Source: Maritalea porphyrae
GTDB lineage: Bacteria > Pseudomonadota > Alphaproteobacteria > Rhizobiales > Devosiaceae
DNA length: 64,000 nucleotides
NCBI RefSeq assembly: GCF_027213965.1
Contig: NZ_JAPWGX010000003.1
Coordinates: 62,001-126,000, forward strand
Reading direction: 5' to 3'
Program-made: the position numbers and the translations under genes
The notes under the pieces: model-generated
Told to the model about the DNA's origin: nothing
Database searches by the model: none
What the model saw: only the letters and a program-made list of their open reading frames with translations
Shown: in pieces, positions 26,119 to 34,968 of the stretch
Position numbering within the stretch: position 1 is the stretch's first letter
Layout: the number at the start of each line of letters is the position of its first letter

Positions 26119-26832
26119 CACTTCTGACTTGATTTCGGAAATATGCAGCCGCATCGCTTCTGTTGCAGCAATGCTGTCTTTGGCCTCTATGGCCGCAACA
26201 ATGCGTTTGTGTCCATGATTTGAAATCTGGTCACGGCGATGCCGTTCAACTGGTGACGTTGCGGTTGGCAGCATGCTTTTGTTGATCTCGCGTAGCACGT
26301 TAAATAGCAATTCGTTGCCCGTGGCAGCAGCAATGGCTTCATGAAAAGCTTGATCGTGCTTTTGTCCCTCGAGGAAATCTTCGGTTTGTTCCACCAAAGT
26401 GGCGTACCCCTTAATGATATCCAGTTGTTCTTTTGTCGCAAATCTCGCTGCTAGTCCTGCAATTTGTGGCTCCAGCATTTCGCGCATTTGAAACAGATCA
26501 AAGAGCTTTCGTGTGCTCCCTTTTGTTGAAAACCCGAGTGCTCGGACCAAGTCCGCTTGGCTAGCGGCCTGAATATAGTTTCCGCTGCCTTGTCGGGCAG
26601 CCAATACACCTTGTTCTTGCAGCACGCGAATGGCCTCGCGCAAGGAGTGGCGGGATACTTTGAATCTTTGTGATAATTGGCGTTCTGGGGGTAGGATATC
26701 GCCGGGGCCAAGATTGTCTTGTTCGATTAGCAACCGAATTTTGGCAACAACGCCCTCATAAGCGCGCACGGTTGGCGCTGGCTTGCCTGTTTTCTGTGGA
26801 TTGCGAGGTGCTTTTTTTGCTAGTTTTGCCAA
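26113..26832 (-). CDS. GntR/FadR-subfamily (FCD) transcriptional regulator
   Basis: A regulator of about 239 residues. The winged helix has LPPERQLSQRFKVSRHSLREA followed by the wing RQGSGNYI, split here only to cite key residues PERQL and SRHSLREAI. The C-terminal FCD ligand domain starts near residue 90 (LFQMREMLEPQIAGLAARFA), with later histidines for metal or ligand (FHEAIAAATGN, GHKRIVAAIEA). The open frame runs up to 27033, but that would overlap the divergent gene's leader. A TTG at 26832 preceded by GGGA gives the usual family length; this start is uncertain. It faces the gamma-glutamyltransferase operon, and a PdhR/FadR-like dyad sits in the gap. Confidence 0.85.
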   Translation of the reverse strand: MAKLAKKAPRNPQKTGKPAPTVRAYEGVVAKIRLLIEQDNLGPGDILPPERQLSQRFKVSRHSLREAIRVLQEQGVLAARQGSGNYIQAASQADLVRALGFSTKGSTRKLFDLFQMREMLEPQIAGLAARFATKEQLDIIKGYATLVEQTEDFLEGQKHDQAFHEAIAAATGNELLFNVLREINKSMLPTATSPVERHRRDQISNHGHKRIVAAIEAKDSIAATEAMRLHISEIKSEVI

Positions 26833-26973
26833 TTCTTGTCCCAACCAATTTTTTGCTGACGTGAGTTTAAGCGCGGAAAACCCACAGAAATCAATAGCTA
26901 ATGCCACAAAAGTTTTACGCACAATTGGTTGGCGGCATGTGCTATTGCATTGCGATTTTGGATTCAATGTGAA

Positions 26974-26988
26974 ATTGGTACAACCATT
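26974..26988. promoter_or_regulatory. Candidate GntR (FadR-type) operator before ggt
   Basis: ATTGGTACAACCATT has TGGT and ACCA half sites with a three-base centre. This matches the TGGT-N3-ACCA pattern known for PdhR/FadR-subfamily proteins. It lies 57 bases before the ggt start and 142 bases from the proposed GntR start, so it could serve both promoters. Confidence 0.6.
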
Positions 26989-27044
26989 CCTTGAATAATT
27001 CAGTTTTACCCTTAATGTCGCCAGTTGCAGCAAGGGAGAGGCAC

Positions 27045-28853
27045 ATGCGGAATTTTACAACCAGACCAGAAATATTGGGTGACTTTGGCGTTGTGGCGTC
27101 TACGCACTGGATTGCTTCGGGTGTGGGGATGTCCGTGCTGGAACGGGGCGGAAACGCTTTTGACGCGGCTGTTGCGACCGGGTTTACTTTGCAAATTGTT
27201 GAGCCGCATTTAAACGGTCCAGGTGGTGAAGTTCCTATGCTGATTGCAAAGCATGGCGAGGCGCCAAGGGTTGTGTGTGGGCAGGGCGTTGCCCCAGCAA
27301 ATGCCACTCTAGACGCTTATAGATCGCTTGACCTCAATATTGTGCCGGGCAGTGGGTTGTTATCCGCTGTAGTGCCTGGCGCTTTTGATGCATGGATGAT
27401 GATGTTGCTCGACTACGGCACATTGCATGTTCGTGACGTGCTGTCTTATGCCATATCTTACGCGCAAAATGGTGTCCCTGTTCTGCCAAACATCGCTGGC
27501 ACCATTGGCAACGTTAAGCAGCTCTTTGATGAGCATTGGAACACCTCTGCACAAGTGTATTTGCCCAACGGTGCAGTGCCAAAAGTTGGTGGTCGATTTG
27601 CCAATCCAGCAATTGCCGCAACATATCTGCGGATTATTGAAGAAGCCGAGAGCATTGGCGGAAGTCGTGACCGCCAGATTGAAAATGCACGTAAGATCTG
27701 GCGCGAAGGTTTTGTTGCCGAGGCGATCGACAGTTTTTTCCGTGAAAACGAATTTATGGATACTTCGGGCCAACGAAATGGCGGCCTGTTGACTGGGCAA
27801 GATATGGCGAATTGGCACGCCAGTTATGAGGAGCCTCTAAGCTACTCGTATAAGGGCTATGAGGTGCTCAAAACTGGTCCATGGGGGCAGGGGCCAACGT
27901 TTTTGCAGCAATTGGCATTGCTTAAGGGATTTGATTTGGATGGGTTGTCTCCCACCGATCCGAATTTTGTGCATCTTGTGGCAGAGGCAACCAAACTAGC
28001 ATTTGCGGATCGCGAACGCTTCTATGGAGACCCCAATTTCGTCGACGTGCCGATGGCGACGCTATTGAGTGACGACTATAATGATCAGCGGCGCAAGCTG
28101 ATTGGTGAAACCGCTTCGTTTGATCAGCGTCCCGGCCGCGTTGAAGGATTTGGCGGGCCGTTGGTTGATCGTCCCAAAGGCGAGACGCCGGAGGGCCGCC
28201 AAAACAAGGATATGGGTGAGCCTACTGTTGCGCGTTTTGACGAATTGCCAACCGGAAGCGACGGGCGCACCAAGGGTGATACGTGTCATCTGGATATCAT
28301 TGATCGGTGGGGCAATATGGTCACCGCAACGCCAAGTGGTGGTTGGCTGCAAAGTTCCCCCGTTGTGCCTGAACTTGGGTTTTGTTTGACCAACCGCGCG
28401 CAAATGTTTTGGCTGGATGAGCGCTCTGCGTCCTGCATTGCGCCGGGCAAAAGGCCGCGTACAACATTGTCTGTTTCCATGGCAATGAAAGATGGGTCGT
28501 CAGAAATGATCTTTGGAACGCCGGGTGGCGACCAGCAAGATCAGTGGTCTTTGCACCATTTCTTGCGTTATGTGCATTTTGGGCAAAATCTGCAGGAAGC
28601 AATTGATGCACCAGGTTTCCACACCAACCATGTCACCAGTTCGTTTTATCCGCGCGAAGCCGATGCAGGGCACCTTGTTGTTGAGGGGCGTTTTGGCCAA
28701 TCCACTGTTGAGGAGTTGAAGCGCAAAGGGCATAAACTGCAGGTTGATGGCGACTGGACGCTTGGTCGCATGACAGCTGCGTCCAAAACTGGGGGATATT
28801 TGCGCGCGGGTGCAAATGCTCGGTTCATGCAGGGCTATGCATTGGGAAGATAG
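27045..28853 (+). CDS. ggt: Gamma-glutamyltransferase family protein
   Basis: A 602-residue Ntn-hydrolase of the gamma-glutamyltranspeptidase/cephalosporin acylase family. The nucleophilic threonine that becomes the new N-terminus after self-cleavage is likely in KGDTCHLDIIDRWGNMV (about residue 410). The N-terminal STHWIASGVGMSVLERGGNA (about 22-41) and NGPGGEVPMLI (about 64-74) are typical, as is the late FGTPGGDQQDQW. No signal peptide is evident at the ATG at 27045 (RBS GGGAGAGG), so it may be cytoplasmic, unlike E. coli Ggt. It heads an operon with an FAD oxidase and RidA, suggesting breakdown of a gamma-glutamyl or N-acyl compound to an amino acid that is then oxidised. Confidence 0.87.
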   Translation: MRNFTTRPEILGDFGVVASTHWIASGVGMSVLERGGNAFDAAVATGFTLQIVEPHLNGPGGEVPMLIAKHGEAPRVVCGQGVAPANATLDAYRSLDLNIVPGSGLLSAVVPGAFDAWMMMLLDYGTLHVRDVLSYAISYAQNGVPVLPNIAGTIGNVKQLFDEHWNTSAQVYLPNGAVPKVGGRFANPAIAATYLRIIEEAESIGGSRDRQIENARKIWREGFVAEAIDSFFRENEFMDTSGQRNGGLLTGQDMANWHASYEEPLSYSYKGYEVLKTGPWGQGPTFLQQLALLKGFDLDGLSPTDPNFVHLVAEATKLAFADRERFYGDPNFVDVPMATLLSDDYNDQRRKLIGETASFDQRPGRVEGFGGPLVDRPKGETPEGRQNKDMGEPTVARFDELPTGSDGRTKGDTCHLDIIDRWGNMVTATPSGGWLQSSPVVPELGFCLTNRAQMFWLDERSASCIAPGKRPRTTLSVSMAMKDGSSEMIFGTPGGDQQDQWSLHHFLRYVHFGQNLQEAIDAPGFHTNHVTSSFYPREADAGHLVVEGRFGQSTVEELKRKGHKLQVDGDWTLGRMTAASKTGGYLRAGANARFMQGYALGR

Positions 28854-28983
28854 TTTGATTGCAATGGTTTGCTGTTGTTTCTGCAAAACTGGAATCAAGA
28901 GCTTAAACTGTTGATTCAGGCTTGCAATTGCCGCCCAATGCTGTGCACCATTTGAACAATGAGTCTGAAAAAGAGTTGATTTG

Positions 28984-30102
28984 ATGGTTCGGCAAGTTGA
29001 TGTTTTGGTGATTGGTGCAGGCATAGCCGGCGCGGGCATTTCTGCGCAATTGGCGCAGTCAAATTCAGTGGTCGTGTTGGATATGGAGGCGCGTCCGGGC
29101 TACCATTCCACAGGTCGCTCCGCTGCGATGTTTGCCATGAACTATGGCAATGATGCGATCAAGAAACTCAATAAAGCTTCTTGGGACATGTTTCAGGATT
29201 TGCCGGTAGAGTTCTTTCCAAACTCGGTTTTGTCTAATCGGGGCGTGCTGCATGTAGCAAGTCAATCTTCAAAGGCGGAATTTGATGAACTCATGGCAGG
29301 AGCGGATGATATTGACCCGCTGACTCCCGAGGAAGCCGCGCAGATTGTCCCAATACTTGATGTGTCAAAATGTGTGGCTGCAGGACTCGAGAGAGAAGCA
29401 AAAGACCTAGACGTGGCTGCGCTACATTATGGCTGGTTGAAGCAGGCAAAAAAGCTGGGTGCCCAGGTGATTTGTGATGCGCAAGTTAGTGACGCAAATT
29501 ACGTTGATGGCATGTGGCACGTGGAAACGGTGAAGGGCCAATTTCAGGCTAAGACAGTTGTGAATGCGGCCGGAGCTTGGGCCGACGAGATTGCCATAAT
29601 CTTTCGTGCACCCCCAGTTGGCTTAAAATCAAAGCGGCGTACAATCGCGACTTTGCCGTCGTCACATCCGGATGTTTCGCACGGTTGGCCAATGCTTTTG
29701 AGTGCGTCAGAAGATTGGTACATGAAACCAGATGCGGGTAGTTTTCTGGTGTCACCTGCTGATGAAGACATTGTGCCACCTCATGATGTGTTTGTGGATG
29801 ATATGGTTTTGGCGGAAGGCTTGTTTCGATTTTCAGAAGCAACAACTTACGACGTCACGCGTGTCGATAGCAGTTGGGCCGGATTGCGGGTTTTTGCGTC
29901 GGATAAGACTCCGGTGTGCGGATTTGCAAAATCGGTTGAGGGATTTTTCTGGTTGGCAGGACAGGGTGGATATGGCATCCAAACAGCACCTGCTTTGTCG
30001 CTATTGGCGGCCCGAATGGTGCAGGGCGATGACCTGCCAGATTTTGCGGATGAACAACTAATCAAAGATTTGTCACCCAATCGGGCGGCGCTACAACAAT
30101 AG
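28984..30102 (+). CDS. FAD-dependent oxidoreductase (DAO/glycine oxidase family)
   Basis: A 372-residue flavoprotein of the D-amino-acid-oxidase/sarcosine-oxidase fold. The ADP-binding motif VLVIGAGIAGAGISAQL is at residues 6-22, STGRSAAMF follows near residue 45, and a second FAD contact (NAAGAWADEIA) is near residue 195. The C-terminal WLAGQGGYGIQTAPALSLL is the canonical end of the FAD domain. It probably oxidises an amine or amino acid to an imine. RidA, encoded nine bases downstream, speeds hydrolysis of such imines, which supports this. The substrate is unknown. The gene follows ggt after 130 bases. Confidence 0.88.
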   Translation: MVRQVDVLVIGAGIAGAGISAQLAQSNSVVVLDMEARPGYHSTGRSAAMFAMNYGNDAIKKLNKASWDMFQDLPVEFFPNSVLSNRGVLHVASQSSKAEFDELMAGADDIDPLTPEEAAQIVPILDVSKCVAAGLEREAKDLDVAALHYGWLKQAKKLGAQVICDAQVSDANYVDGMWHVETVKGQFQAKTVVNAAGAWADEIAIIFRAPPVGLKSKRRTIATLPSSHPDVSHGWPMLLSASEDWYMKPDAGSFLVSPADEDIVPPHDVFVDDMVLAEGLFRFSEATTYDVTRVDSSWAGLRVFASDKTPVCGFAKSVEGFFWLAGQGGYGIQTAPALSLLAARMVQGDDLPDFADEQLIKDLSPNRAALQQ

Positions 30103-30110
30103 GAAATCAA

Positions 30111-30458
30111 ATGAGCATTAAACGTATTAATCCCGGTCCACGGATGAGCCAAGCTGTTGTGTTTGGGGATATGGTCTATTTGTCTGGTCAGGTTGGCAAT
30201 TTGGGCGATGACGTTGCTGCCCAAACCAAAACAATCTTGGACAATGTTGACGCATTGTTGGCCGAGGCCGGCACCAACAAGTCAAACGTTCTTAAAGCTG
30301 AAATTTGGTTGTCTGATATGGCTCATTTTGGTGCGATGAATAGGGTTTGGGATGCTTGGATTGACCCAGCGAACCCACCAGCTCGTGCAACTGGCGAAAG
30401 CAAATTGGCCGCGCCAGAGTTCTTTGTTGAAATTATGATTACTGCAGCCAAAATCTAG
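30111..30458 (+). CDS. RidA-family enamine/imine deaminase
   Basis: A 115-residue trimeric YjgF/YER057c/UK114 protein. It carries VYLSGQVG (about 22-29), NVLKAEIWLSDM (about 63-74) and the late PARATGESKLAAPEFFVEI with the conserved arginine and glutamate of the imine-binding pocket. It is shorter at the start than RidA of enteric bacteria, and the Archetypal PF-x-QG motif is not obvious. It would hydrolyse the reactive imine made by the oxidase encoded just before it, protecting PLP enzymes. A strong terminator follows at 30560. Confidence 0.85.
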   Translation: MSIKRINPGPRMSQAVVFGDMVYLSGQVGNLGDDVAAQTKTILDNVDALLAEAGTNKSNVLKAEIWLSDMAHFGAMNRVWDAWIDPANPPARATGESKLAAPEFFVEIMITAAKI

Positions 30459-30559
30459 GCTCGTTGCGCTAATCATGCGACGGACTTGTCGTATGATGCG
30501 AAATGCTGATTTTGCACAAATCAATTTTGTGTTTAAAACATCGGCAAATCAGAAAATGG

Positions 30560-30587
30560 AACGGCTCGTTTTGTGCGAGCCGTTTTT
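30560..30587 (+). terminator. Rho-independent terminator of the ggt-oxidase-ridA operon
   Basis: AACGGCTCG pairs perfectly with CGAGCCGTT over a TTTTGTG loop and is followed by five T. It lies 100 bases after ridA and just before the RBS of the next gene. Confidence 0.85.
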
Positions 30588-30608
30588 GAGCATTTGAGAG
30601 GAAATGGG

Positions 30609-32267
30609 ATGTCCGAAGTCGCGCGTGAATCCATGGAATATGATGTTGTGATTGTTGGAGCAGGCCCTGCTGGCTTGTCCGCGGCGATCCGGCTCAAACA
30701 AATTGGTGGCGACGACATCTCGGTTGTTGTGCTGGAAAAAGGCTCCGAAGTTGGTGCTCATATTCTTTCTGGTGCCATACTTGACCCGGTGGGCTTGAAC
30801 AAGCTTATTCCTGATTGGAAAGAGAAGGGCGCGCCGCTCAAAACTGAAGTGACCACAGATCATTTCAACATCTTTTCTGAAAAAGGTGGCTTTTCCATTC
30901 CCCACATTTTGATGCCACCGCTTTTGTCCAACAAAGGTTGTTACATCGTGTCCATGGGCAATGTGTGTCGTTGGTTGGCCGAGCAGGCCGAAGCGATTGG
31001 CGTTGAGGTATTCCCCGGCTTTGCGGCTTCTGAGTTGGTTTACGGCGACAATGGCGAGTTGGTGGGCGTGGTTGCGGGTGAATTTGGCTTGAATCCAGAT
31101 GGTGCACCCGGGTCAAGCTATGAGCCGGGCATGGAGTTGCGCGGCAAATATGTGATGCTGAGTGAAGGTGCTCGGGGCTCATTGTCCAAACAAGTAATCG
31201 CTAAATACAGCCTTGATCAGGAAGCAGACTATCCTAAGTTCGGCTTGGGCATGAAAGAGATTTGGGAAATTGACCCCTCCAAGCATAAATTGGGCCATGT
31301 TGAGCACGCAATGGGCTGGCCACTAGGAGGCGAAGCCGGTGGTGGTTCGTTCATCTATCACCTTGAAGACAATCAAGTTTACGTCGGCTTTACTGTGCAT
31401 TTGGATTATAAAAATCCTTATGTCTTCCCCTATATGGCATTCCAGCAATTCAAACACCATCCGCAGGTTGCAGCGCTTTTGGAAGGCGGTCGTCGTACAG
31501 CCTATGGCGCTCGCGTAATCGCGAGCGGCGGCATGCAATCTCTGCCCAAAATGGTATTTCCGGGTGGAGCGCTGCTTGGTTGTTCTGCTGGTTTGCTCAA
31601 CTTTGCTAGGCTGAAGGGCAATCACAATGCCATGTTGTCCGGCATTGCGGCTGCAGATGCGGCGGCGGCGGCGTTGAAGGCTGGGCGGCAAGGTGATGAG
31701 CTTTCAGACTACGAAACAGAAGTACGCACTGGAGAGATCGCAAAAGACCTCAACAAAGTGCGCAACGTCAAACCCATGAGTTCAAAGCTGGGCGCTGTTT
31801 GGGGTACTATGTTGGCTGGTGCTGACATGTGGTTCGCGTCGCTTTTTGGTGCACCCTTGTTTGGCAAGTGGGCGCATGGAAAATCTGATGCGATGGCTAC
31901 AGAACCCGCAGCAGACCATCAAAAGATCGACTACCCAAAACCGGATGGCACCTTGTCTTTTGATCGTTTGACCAACGTGTCTTTTAGTTTCACCAATCAC
32001 GCTGAAGAACAACCGTGCCACCTAAAATTGGCTGATCCAAACCTACCGATTTCAAAAAATTTGATTGAATTTGCAGAGCCGGCGCAGCGCTATTGCCCGG
32101 CTGGAGTTTATGAGGTTGTTGAGCAAACAGATGGGACTGGTCCAAAGTTTGTGATCAACGCCCAAAACTGTGTGCATTGCAAAACATGCGATATCAAGGA
32201 TCCCGCACAAAACATTACGTGGGCAACACCGCAGGGCGGTGAGGGGCCAAATTACCCCAACATGTAG
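30609..32267 (+). CDS. Electron transfer flavoprotein-ubiquinone oxidoreductase
   Basis: A 552-residue membrane-associated iron-sulfur flavoprotein that passes electrons from ETF to ubiquinone during fatty-acid, amino-acid and choline oxidation. The FAD motif DVVIVGAGPAGLSAAIRL is at about residues 12-29. VLEKGSEVGAHILSGAILDP, the ubiquinone-site region GGEAGGGSFIYHLEDNQVY and GCSAGLLNFARLKGNHNAM are all typical. The C-terminal [4Fe-4S] cluster has one cysteine in YCPAGVYE and three in NCVHCKTCDIKDP. The ATG at 30609 follows AGAGGA. No etfAB genes are adjacent. Transcription probably ends at the hairpin at 32294. Confidence 0.95.
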   Translation: MSEVARESMEYDVVIVGAGPAGLSAAIRLKQIGGDDISVVVLEKGSEVGAHILSGAILDPVGLNKLIPDWKEKGAPLKTEVTTDHFNIFSEKGGFSIPHILMPPLLSNKGCYIVSMGNVCRWLAEQAEAIGVEVFPGFAASELVYGDNGELVGVVAGEFGLNPDGAPGSSYEPGMELRGKYVMLSEGARGSLSKQVIAKYSLDQEADYPKFGLGMKEIWEIDPSKHKLGHVEHAMGWPLGGEAGGGSFIYHLEDNQVYVGFTVHLDYKNPYVFPYMAFQQFKHHPQVAALLEGGRRTAYGARVIASGGMQSLPKMVFPGGALLGCSAGLLNFARLKGNHNAMLSGIAAADAAAAALKAGRQGDELSDYETEVRTGEIAKDLNKVRNVKPMSSKLGAVWGTMLAGADMWFASLFGAPLFGKWAHGKSDAMATEPAADHQKIDYPKPDGTLSFDRLTNVSFSFTNHAEEQPCHLKLADPNLPISKNLIEFAEPAQRYCPAGVYEVVEQTDGTGPKFVINAQNCVHCKTCDIKDPAQNITWATPQGGEGPNYPNM

Positions 32268-32293
32268 CGCGTTTGCACTAGATGGAATTTCAA

Positions 32294-32323
32294 AAACCCG
32301 CAAGATTATGCTCTTGCGGGTTT
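32294..32323 (+). terminator. Terminator after ETF-quinone oxidoreductase
   Basis: AAACCCGCAAGA pairs with TCTTGCGGGTTT around TTATGC; the T-rich strand continues as TTTGCTTATT. It lies 26 bases after the stop codon and just before the RBS of the GFA-family gene. Confidence 0.8.
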
Positions 32324-32346
32324 GCTTATTGAGAAGGTGAAAGAAT

Positions 32347-32727
32347 ATGCACACTGGAAGTTGCTTGTGCGGCGCGGTCGAATTTGAAGTTACTGAAGAA
32401 CTGAAGGCACCAGACGCTTGCCACTGCGATGCTTGTCGCAAATCAACAGGGCATTACCTCGTGTCGACTGACGTCAAAGAAGATGCGCTAAAAATCAGTG
32501 GTGAAGAAAACATCAGCTGGTTTCAGTCTTCTGAGAAGGTGCGGCGTGGCTTTTGCTTGATGTGCGGTTCGACCTTGTTTTTTGATGCGATTTTTAAAGA
32601 CTGGATTGGTGTGTCCATGGGGGCATTTGATAAGCCGACTGACACCAAATTGGCGATGCATATATTTACGGCGGAAAAGGGTGATTACTACGAGATTACC
32701 GATGATTTGCCGCAAAACGAGCACTGA
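32347..32727 (+). CDS. GFA-family zinc protein
   Basis: A 126-residue protein of the glutathione-dependent formaldehyde-activating (GFA/CENP-V) family. The zinc-binding cysteines are visible as GSCLCGAV (residues 4-11), CHCDACR (about 25-31) and FCLMCGSTLFF (about 68-78), the usual two-site pattern. Formaldehyde activation itself has been questioned for the family, so only the fold and metal sites are asserted. A possible link to formate dehydrogenase 2 kb downstream is only suggestive. It stands between a terminator and a 213-base gap before the MATE gene, in which I see no gene. Confidence 0.87.
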   Translation: MHTGSCLCGAVEFEVTEELKAPDACHCDACRKSTGHYLVSTDVKEDALKISGEENISWFQSSEKVRRGFCLMCGSTLFFDAIFKDWIGVSMGAFDKPTDTKLAMHIFTAEKGDYYEITDDLPQNEH

Positions 32728-32940
32728 GGTTTGTGGTGACAAATTGGCTACACACCAGCGCGATTTTTGATCGACTGGTAAGAAGCGCTTGCCAAATTGT
32801 CACACCGGTGAAACCTTAGCTTCAAGAATCGCGAATTCATCGCGCCGGTAATCGCTCTACAGCGGTTGGCATTGGGTTTTTTGTTTTGAACCGAATGTCG
32901 GCGAATAATCTCTTGCCGGGATGTTTTGTAATGAGGTGAG

Positions 32941-34344
32941 ATGATGTCTGACGCGACAAACGTGCAGGCGGGGCGTGCTGATTGGCTGCGCGAAGCAAAA
33001 ACGACTTTGATTTTGGCATGGCCGTTGATTGCGGCCCAATTGGCACAAATCGGGTTGGGCACGACTGACGTCATTATGATGAGTTGGCTCAGCGCGGATC
33101 ATTTGGCTGCGGGCGGGCTTGCTACATCCATCATGTTCTTGTTCCTGATTTTTGGAATTGGCGTTGCAACAGCTGTGTCCCCTTTGATGGCACAGGCAGT
33201 TGGCCGGGAGGACTACCGCTCTGTGCGCCGCACCGTGCGACAGGGGTTTTGGGTCTCGTTGATGTTCGCCACTATTCTCGTGCCCTTTATTTTGCAAATT
33301 GAATGGATATTTGAAGTTCTTGGGCAAGACCCGAAGCTGGGCGCATTGGCCAAGGGCTATATGCAGTTTGCCGCGTTTCAATTTTATCCGTTTTTGCTGT
33401 TTACCGTCTTGCGCGGTTTCTTGTCGGCCCATGGCGACACTCGTATTGTTCTCTATGCGACGCTGATCGGCATTGTAGTGAACGCTTTTGGCAACTATGG
33501 CCTGATGTTTGGTAACTTTGGCTTGCCTCGGTTAGAACTGGCTGGTGCGGGCATATCTACAATTGTTGTGCATACAGTGACATTCTTGTTCGGACTTGGT
33601 TACGTACTCACACGACAAAAATACCGGCACTATGCATTGTTGCTGCGTTTTTGGCGGCCGGATTGGCCACGGTTTTTCGAAATCATCAGGGTGGGAACCC
33701 CCATTGGATTTATGTTGACGGCAGAGGTGGGCTTGTTCAGCGTTGCTGCCATCATGATGGGTTGGTTGGGCACGCAAGCGTTGGCTGCACATCTTATCGC
33801 CATTCAATTGGCATCCATTTCCTTCATGGTGCCGCTTGGTCTTTCACAGGCAACAACCATTCGGGTTGGGCTTCAATACGGACGTGGCTCAAACTTTGGC
33901 GTAGGTGTTGCCGGCTGGACTTCAATAGCTATTGGCACGGGCTTTATGGCAATCACATGTGCACTTTTTGTGGTGTTTCCGAACGTGTTTGTTTCGTTGT
34001 TTATCGATCCAACTCAACCCGAAAACTTAGCGGTTTTTGGTCTGGCTGTATCTTACTTGGCGGTTGCCGGTCTTTTTCAACTTGTTGATGGTGCACAGGC
34101 CATGGCCGCTGCATCATTACGTGGATTGAGTGATACCAAGGTGCCCATGTATGCCGCCATATTTGGCTATTGGTTGATGGGGTTACCCATTGGCTATTAT
34201 TTGGGCTTCCACACTGAATTGCGTGGCGTAGGCGTTTGGCTGGGGCTTGCTGGCGGTTTGGCGATTGTGGCTGTGATCCTGAATTGGCGGTTTGCGTTAC
34301 GCGAGCGTTTTGGCTTGCTCAAACCGCAAGCTGAGATGCAATAA
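32941..34344 (+). CDS. MATE family multidrug/cation efflux protein
   Basis: A 467-residue inner-membrane antiporter with twelve predicted helices. The first (WPLIAAQLAQIGLGTTDVIMMSWLS region, key residues Q, T, D and M) and the repeated second half (TAEVGLFSVAAIMMGWLG) show the NorM-type internal symmetry. It would export cationic drugs or metabolites in exchange for Na+ or H+. Two consecutive ATGs at 32941 and 32944 follow GAGGTGAG. It appears monocistronic; the next gene starts 180 bases later. Confidence 0.92.
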   Translation: MMSDATNVQAGRADWLREAKTTLILAWPLIAAQLAQIGLGTTDVIMMSWLSADHLAAGGLATSIMFLFLIFGIGVATAVSPLMAQAVGREDYRSVRRTVRQGFWVSLMFATILVPFILQIEWIFEVLGQDPKLGALAKGYMQFAAFQFYPFLLFTVLRGFLSAHGDTRIVLYATLIGIVVNAFGNYGLMFGNFGLPRLELAGAGISTIVVHTVTFLFGLGYVLTRQKYRHYALLLRFWRPDWPRFFEIIRVGTPIGFMLTAEVGLFSVAAIMMGWLGTQALAAHLIAIQLASISFMVPLGLSQATTIRVGLQYGRGSNFGVGVAGWTSIAIGTGFMAITCALFVVFPNVFVSLFIDPTQPENLAVFGLAVSYLAVAGLFQLVDGAQAMAAASLRGLSDTKVPMYAAIFGYWLMGLPIGYYLGFHTELRGVGVWLGLAGGLAIVAVILNWRFALRERFGLLKPQAEMQ

Positions 34345-34380
34345 AACGGGCATTGCCAGAATAATTCGAACAAAAGTTAC

Positions 34381-34404
34381 GATATTTTATATTTAAAATA
34401 TATC
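34381..34404. promoter_or_regulatory. AT-rich imperfect dyad upstream of the fds operon
   Basis: A 24-base AT-rich imperfect palindrome (GATATTTTAT at one end, AAAATATATC at the other) lies about 120 bases before fdsG in the 180-base gap after the MATE gene. It may be an operator or simply promoter AT-richness. No fdsR-like regulator gene is adjacent. Confidence 0.35.
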
Positions 34405-34524
34405 TTGATTGCGCATGTTGAATGGGCCTAATGTTGGGTGCTGTCGGCATGTTGGCAATTTTTGTGACTAAAGATTTATATTAACATGCTTGACCTTGAT
34501 CTCACATTGAGGGAACGATTGGGC

Positions 34525-34968
34525 ATGGAAAAGATTATTCAGGAGGCTCTTTCCGGTCATGTTGGAGAAACAGGTGGTCTAATCACCGGCTTACGCCATG
34601 TACAGGAAAGATGCGGGTTCGTGCCCAGCGAGACCGTTCGGATCGCGGCAGAACTATTTAACATTAGCCAGGCGGAAGTGCGTGGCGTGATCAGTTTTTA
34701 TGCTGATTTTCGCGACAAAAAGCCTGGTCAACATCATATTCGTCTTTGCGTTGCGGAGGCGTGCCAGTCTGTTGGTGCGCGCGCCATCGAGGAGGATCTG
34801 CTCAATCGTTTTGCCGTGAGGATGGGTGAAACGGACGCTGCTGATTTTGTCACTATTGAACCTGTATACTGTCTAGGGTTGTGCTCTTGCGCGCCAGCAG
34901 CAGAGGTGAATGGCAAGCTGATCGCACGCGTTGATGGGCAGCGAATTGCGGACGAGGTAGTATCATGA
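34525..34968 (+). CDS. fdsG: NAD-dependent formate dehydrogenase gamma subunit
   Basis: A 147-residue NuoE-like subunit with one [2Fe-2S] cluster. The ligands are visible as CVAEACQSVG and CLGLCSCAP in the second half, after a helical N-terminal part with HVQERCGFVPSETV. It funnels electrons between the FMN subunit FdsB and the rest of the soluble complex. The ATG at 34525 follows GAGGGA; an ATG at 34486 has no Shine-Dalgarno sequence but would add 13 residues, so the start is open. The stop overlaps the fdsB start by four bases, a sign of coupled translation. Confidence 0.9.
   Translation: MEKIIQEALSGHVGETGGLITGLRHVQERCGFVPSETVRIAAELFNISQAEVRGVISFYADFRDKKPGQHHIRLCVAEACQSVGARAIEEDLLNRFAVRMGETDAADFVTIEPVYCLGLCSCAPAAEVNGKLIARVDGQRIADEVVS

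Noticed and set aside
26833-27033. 67 extra N-terminal residues for the GntR regulator
   Set aside because: The translated extension has no family resemblance and covers the candidate operator in the divergent promoter region.
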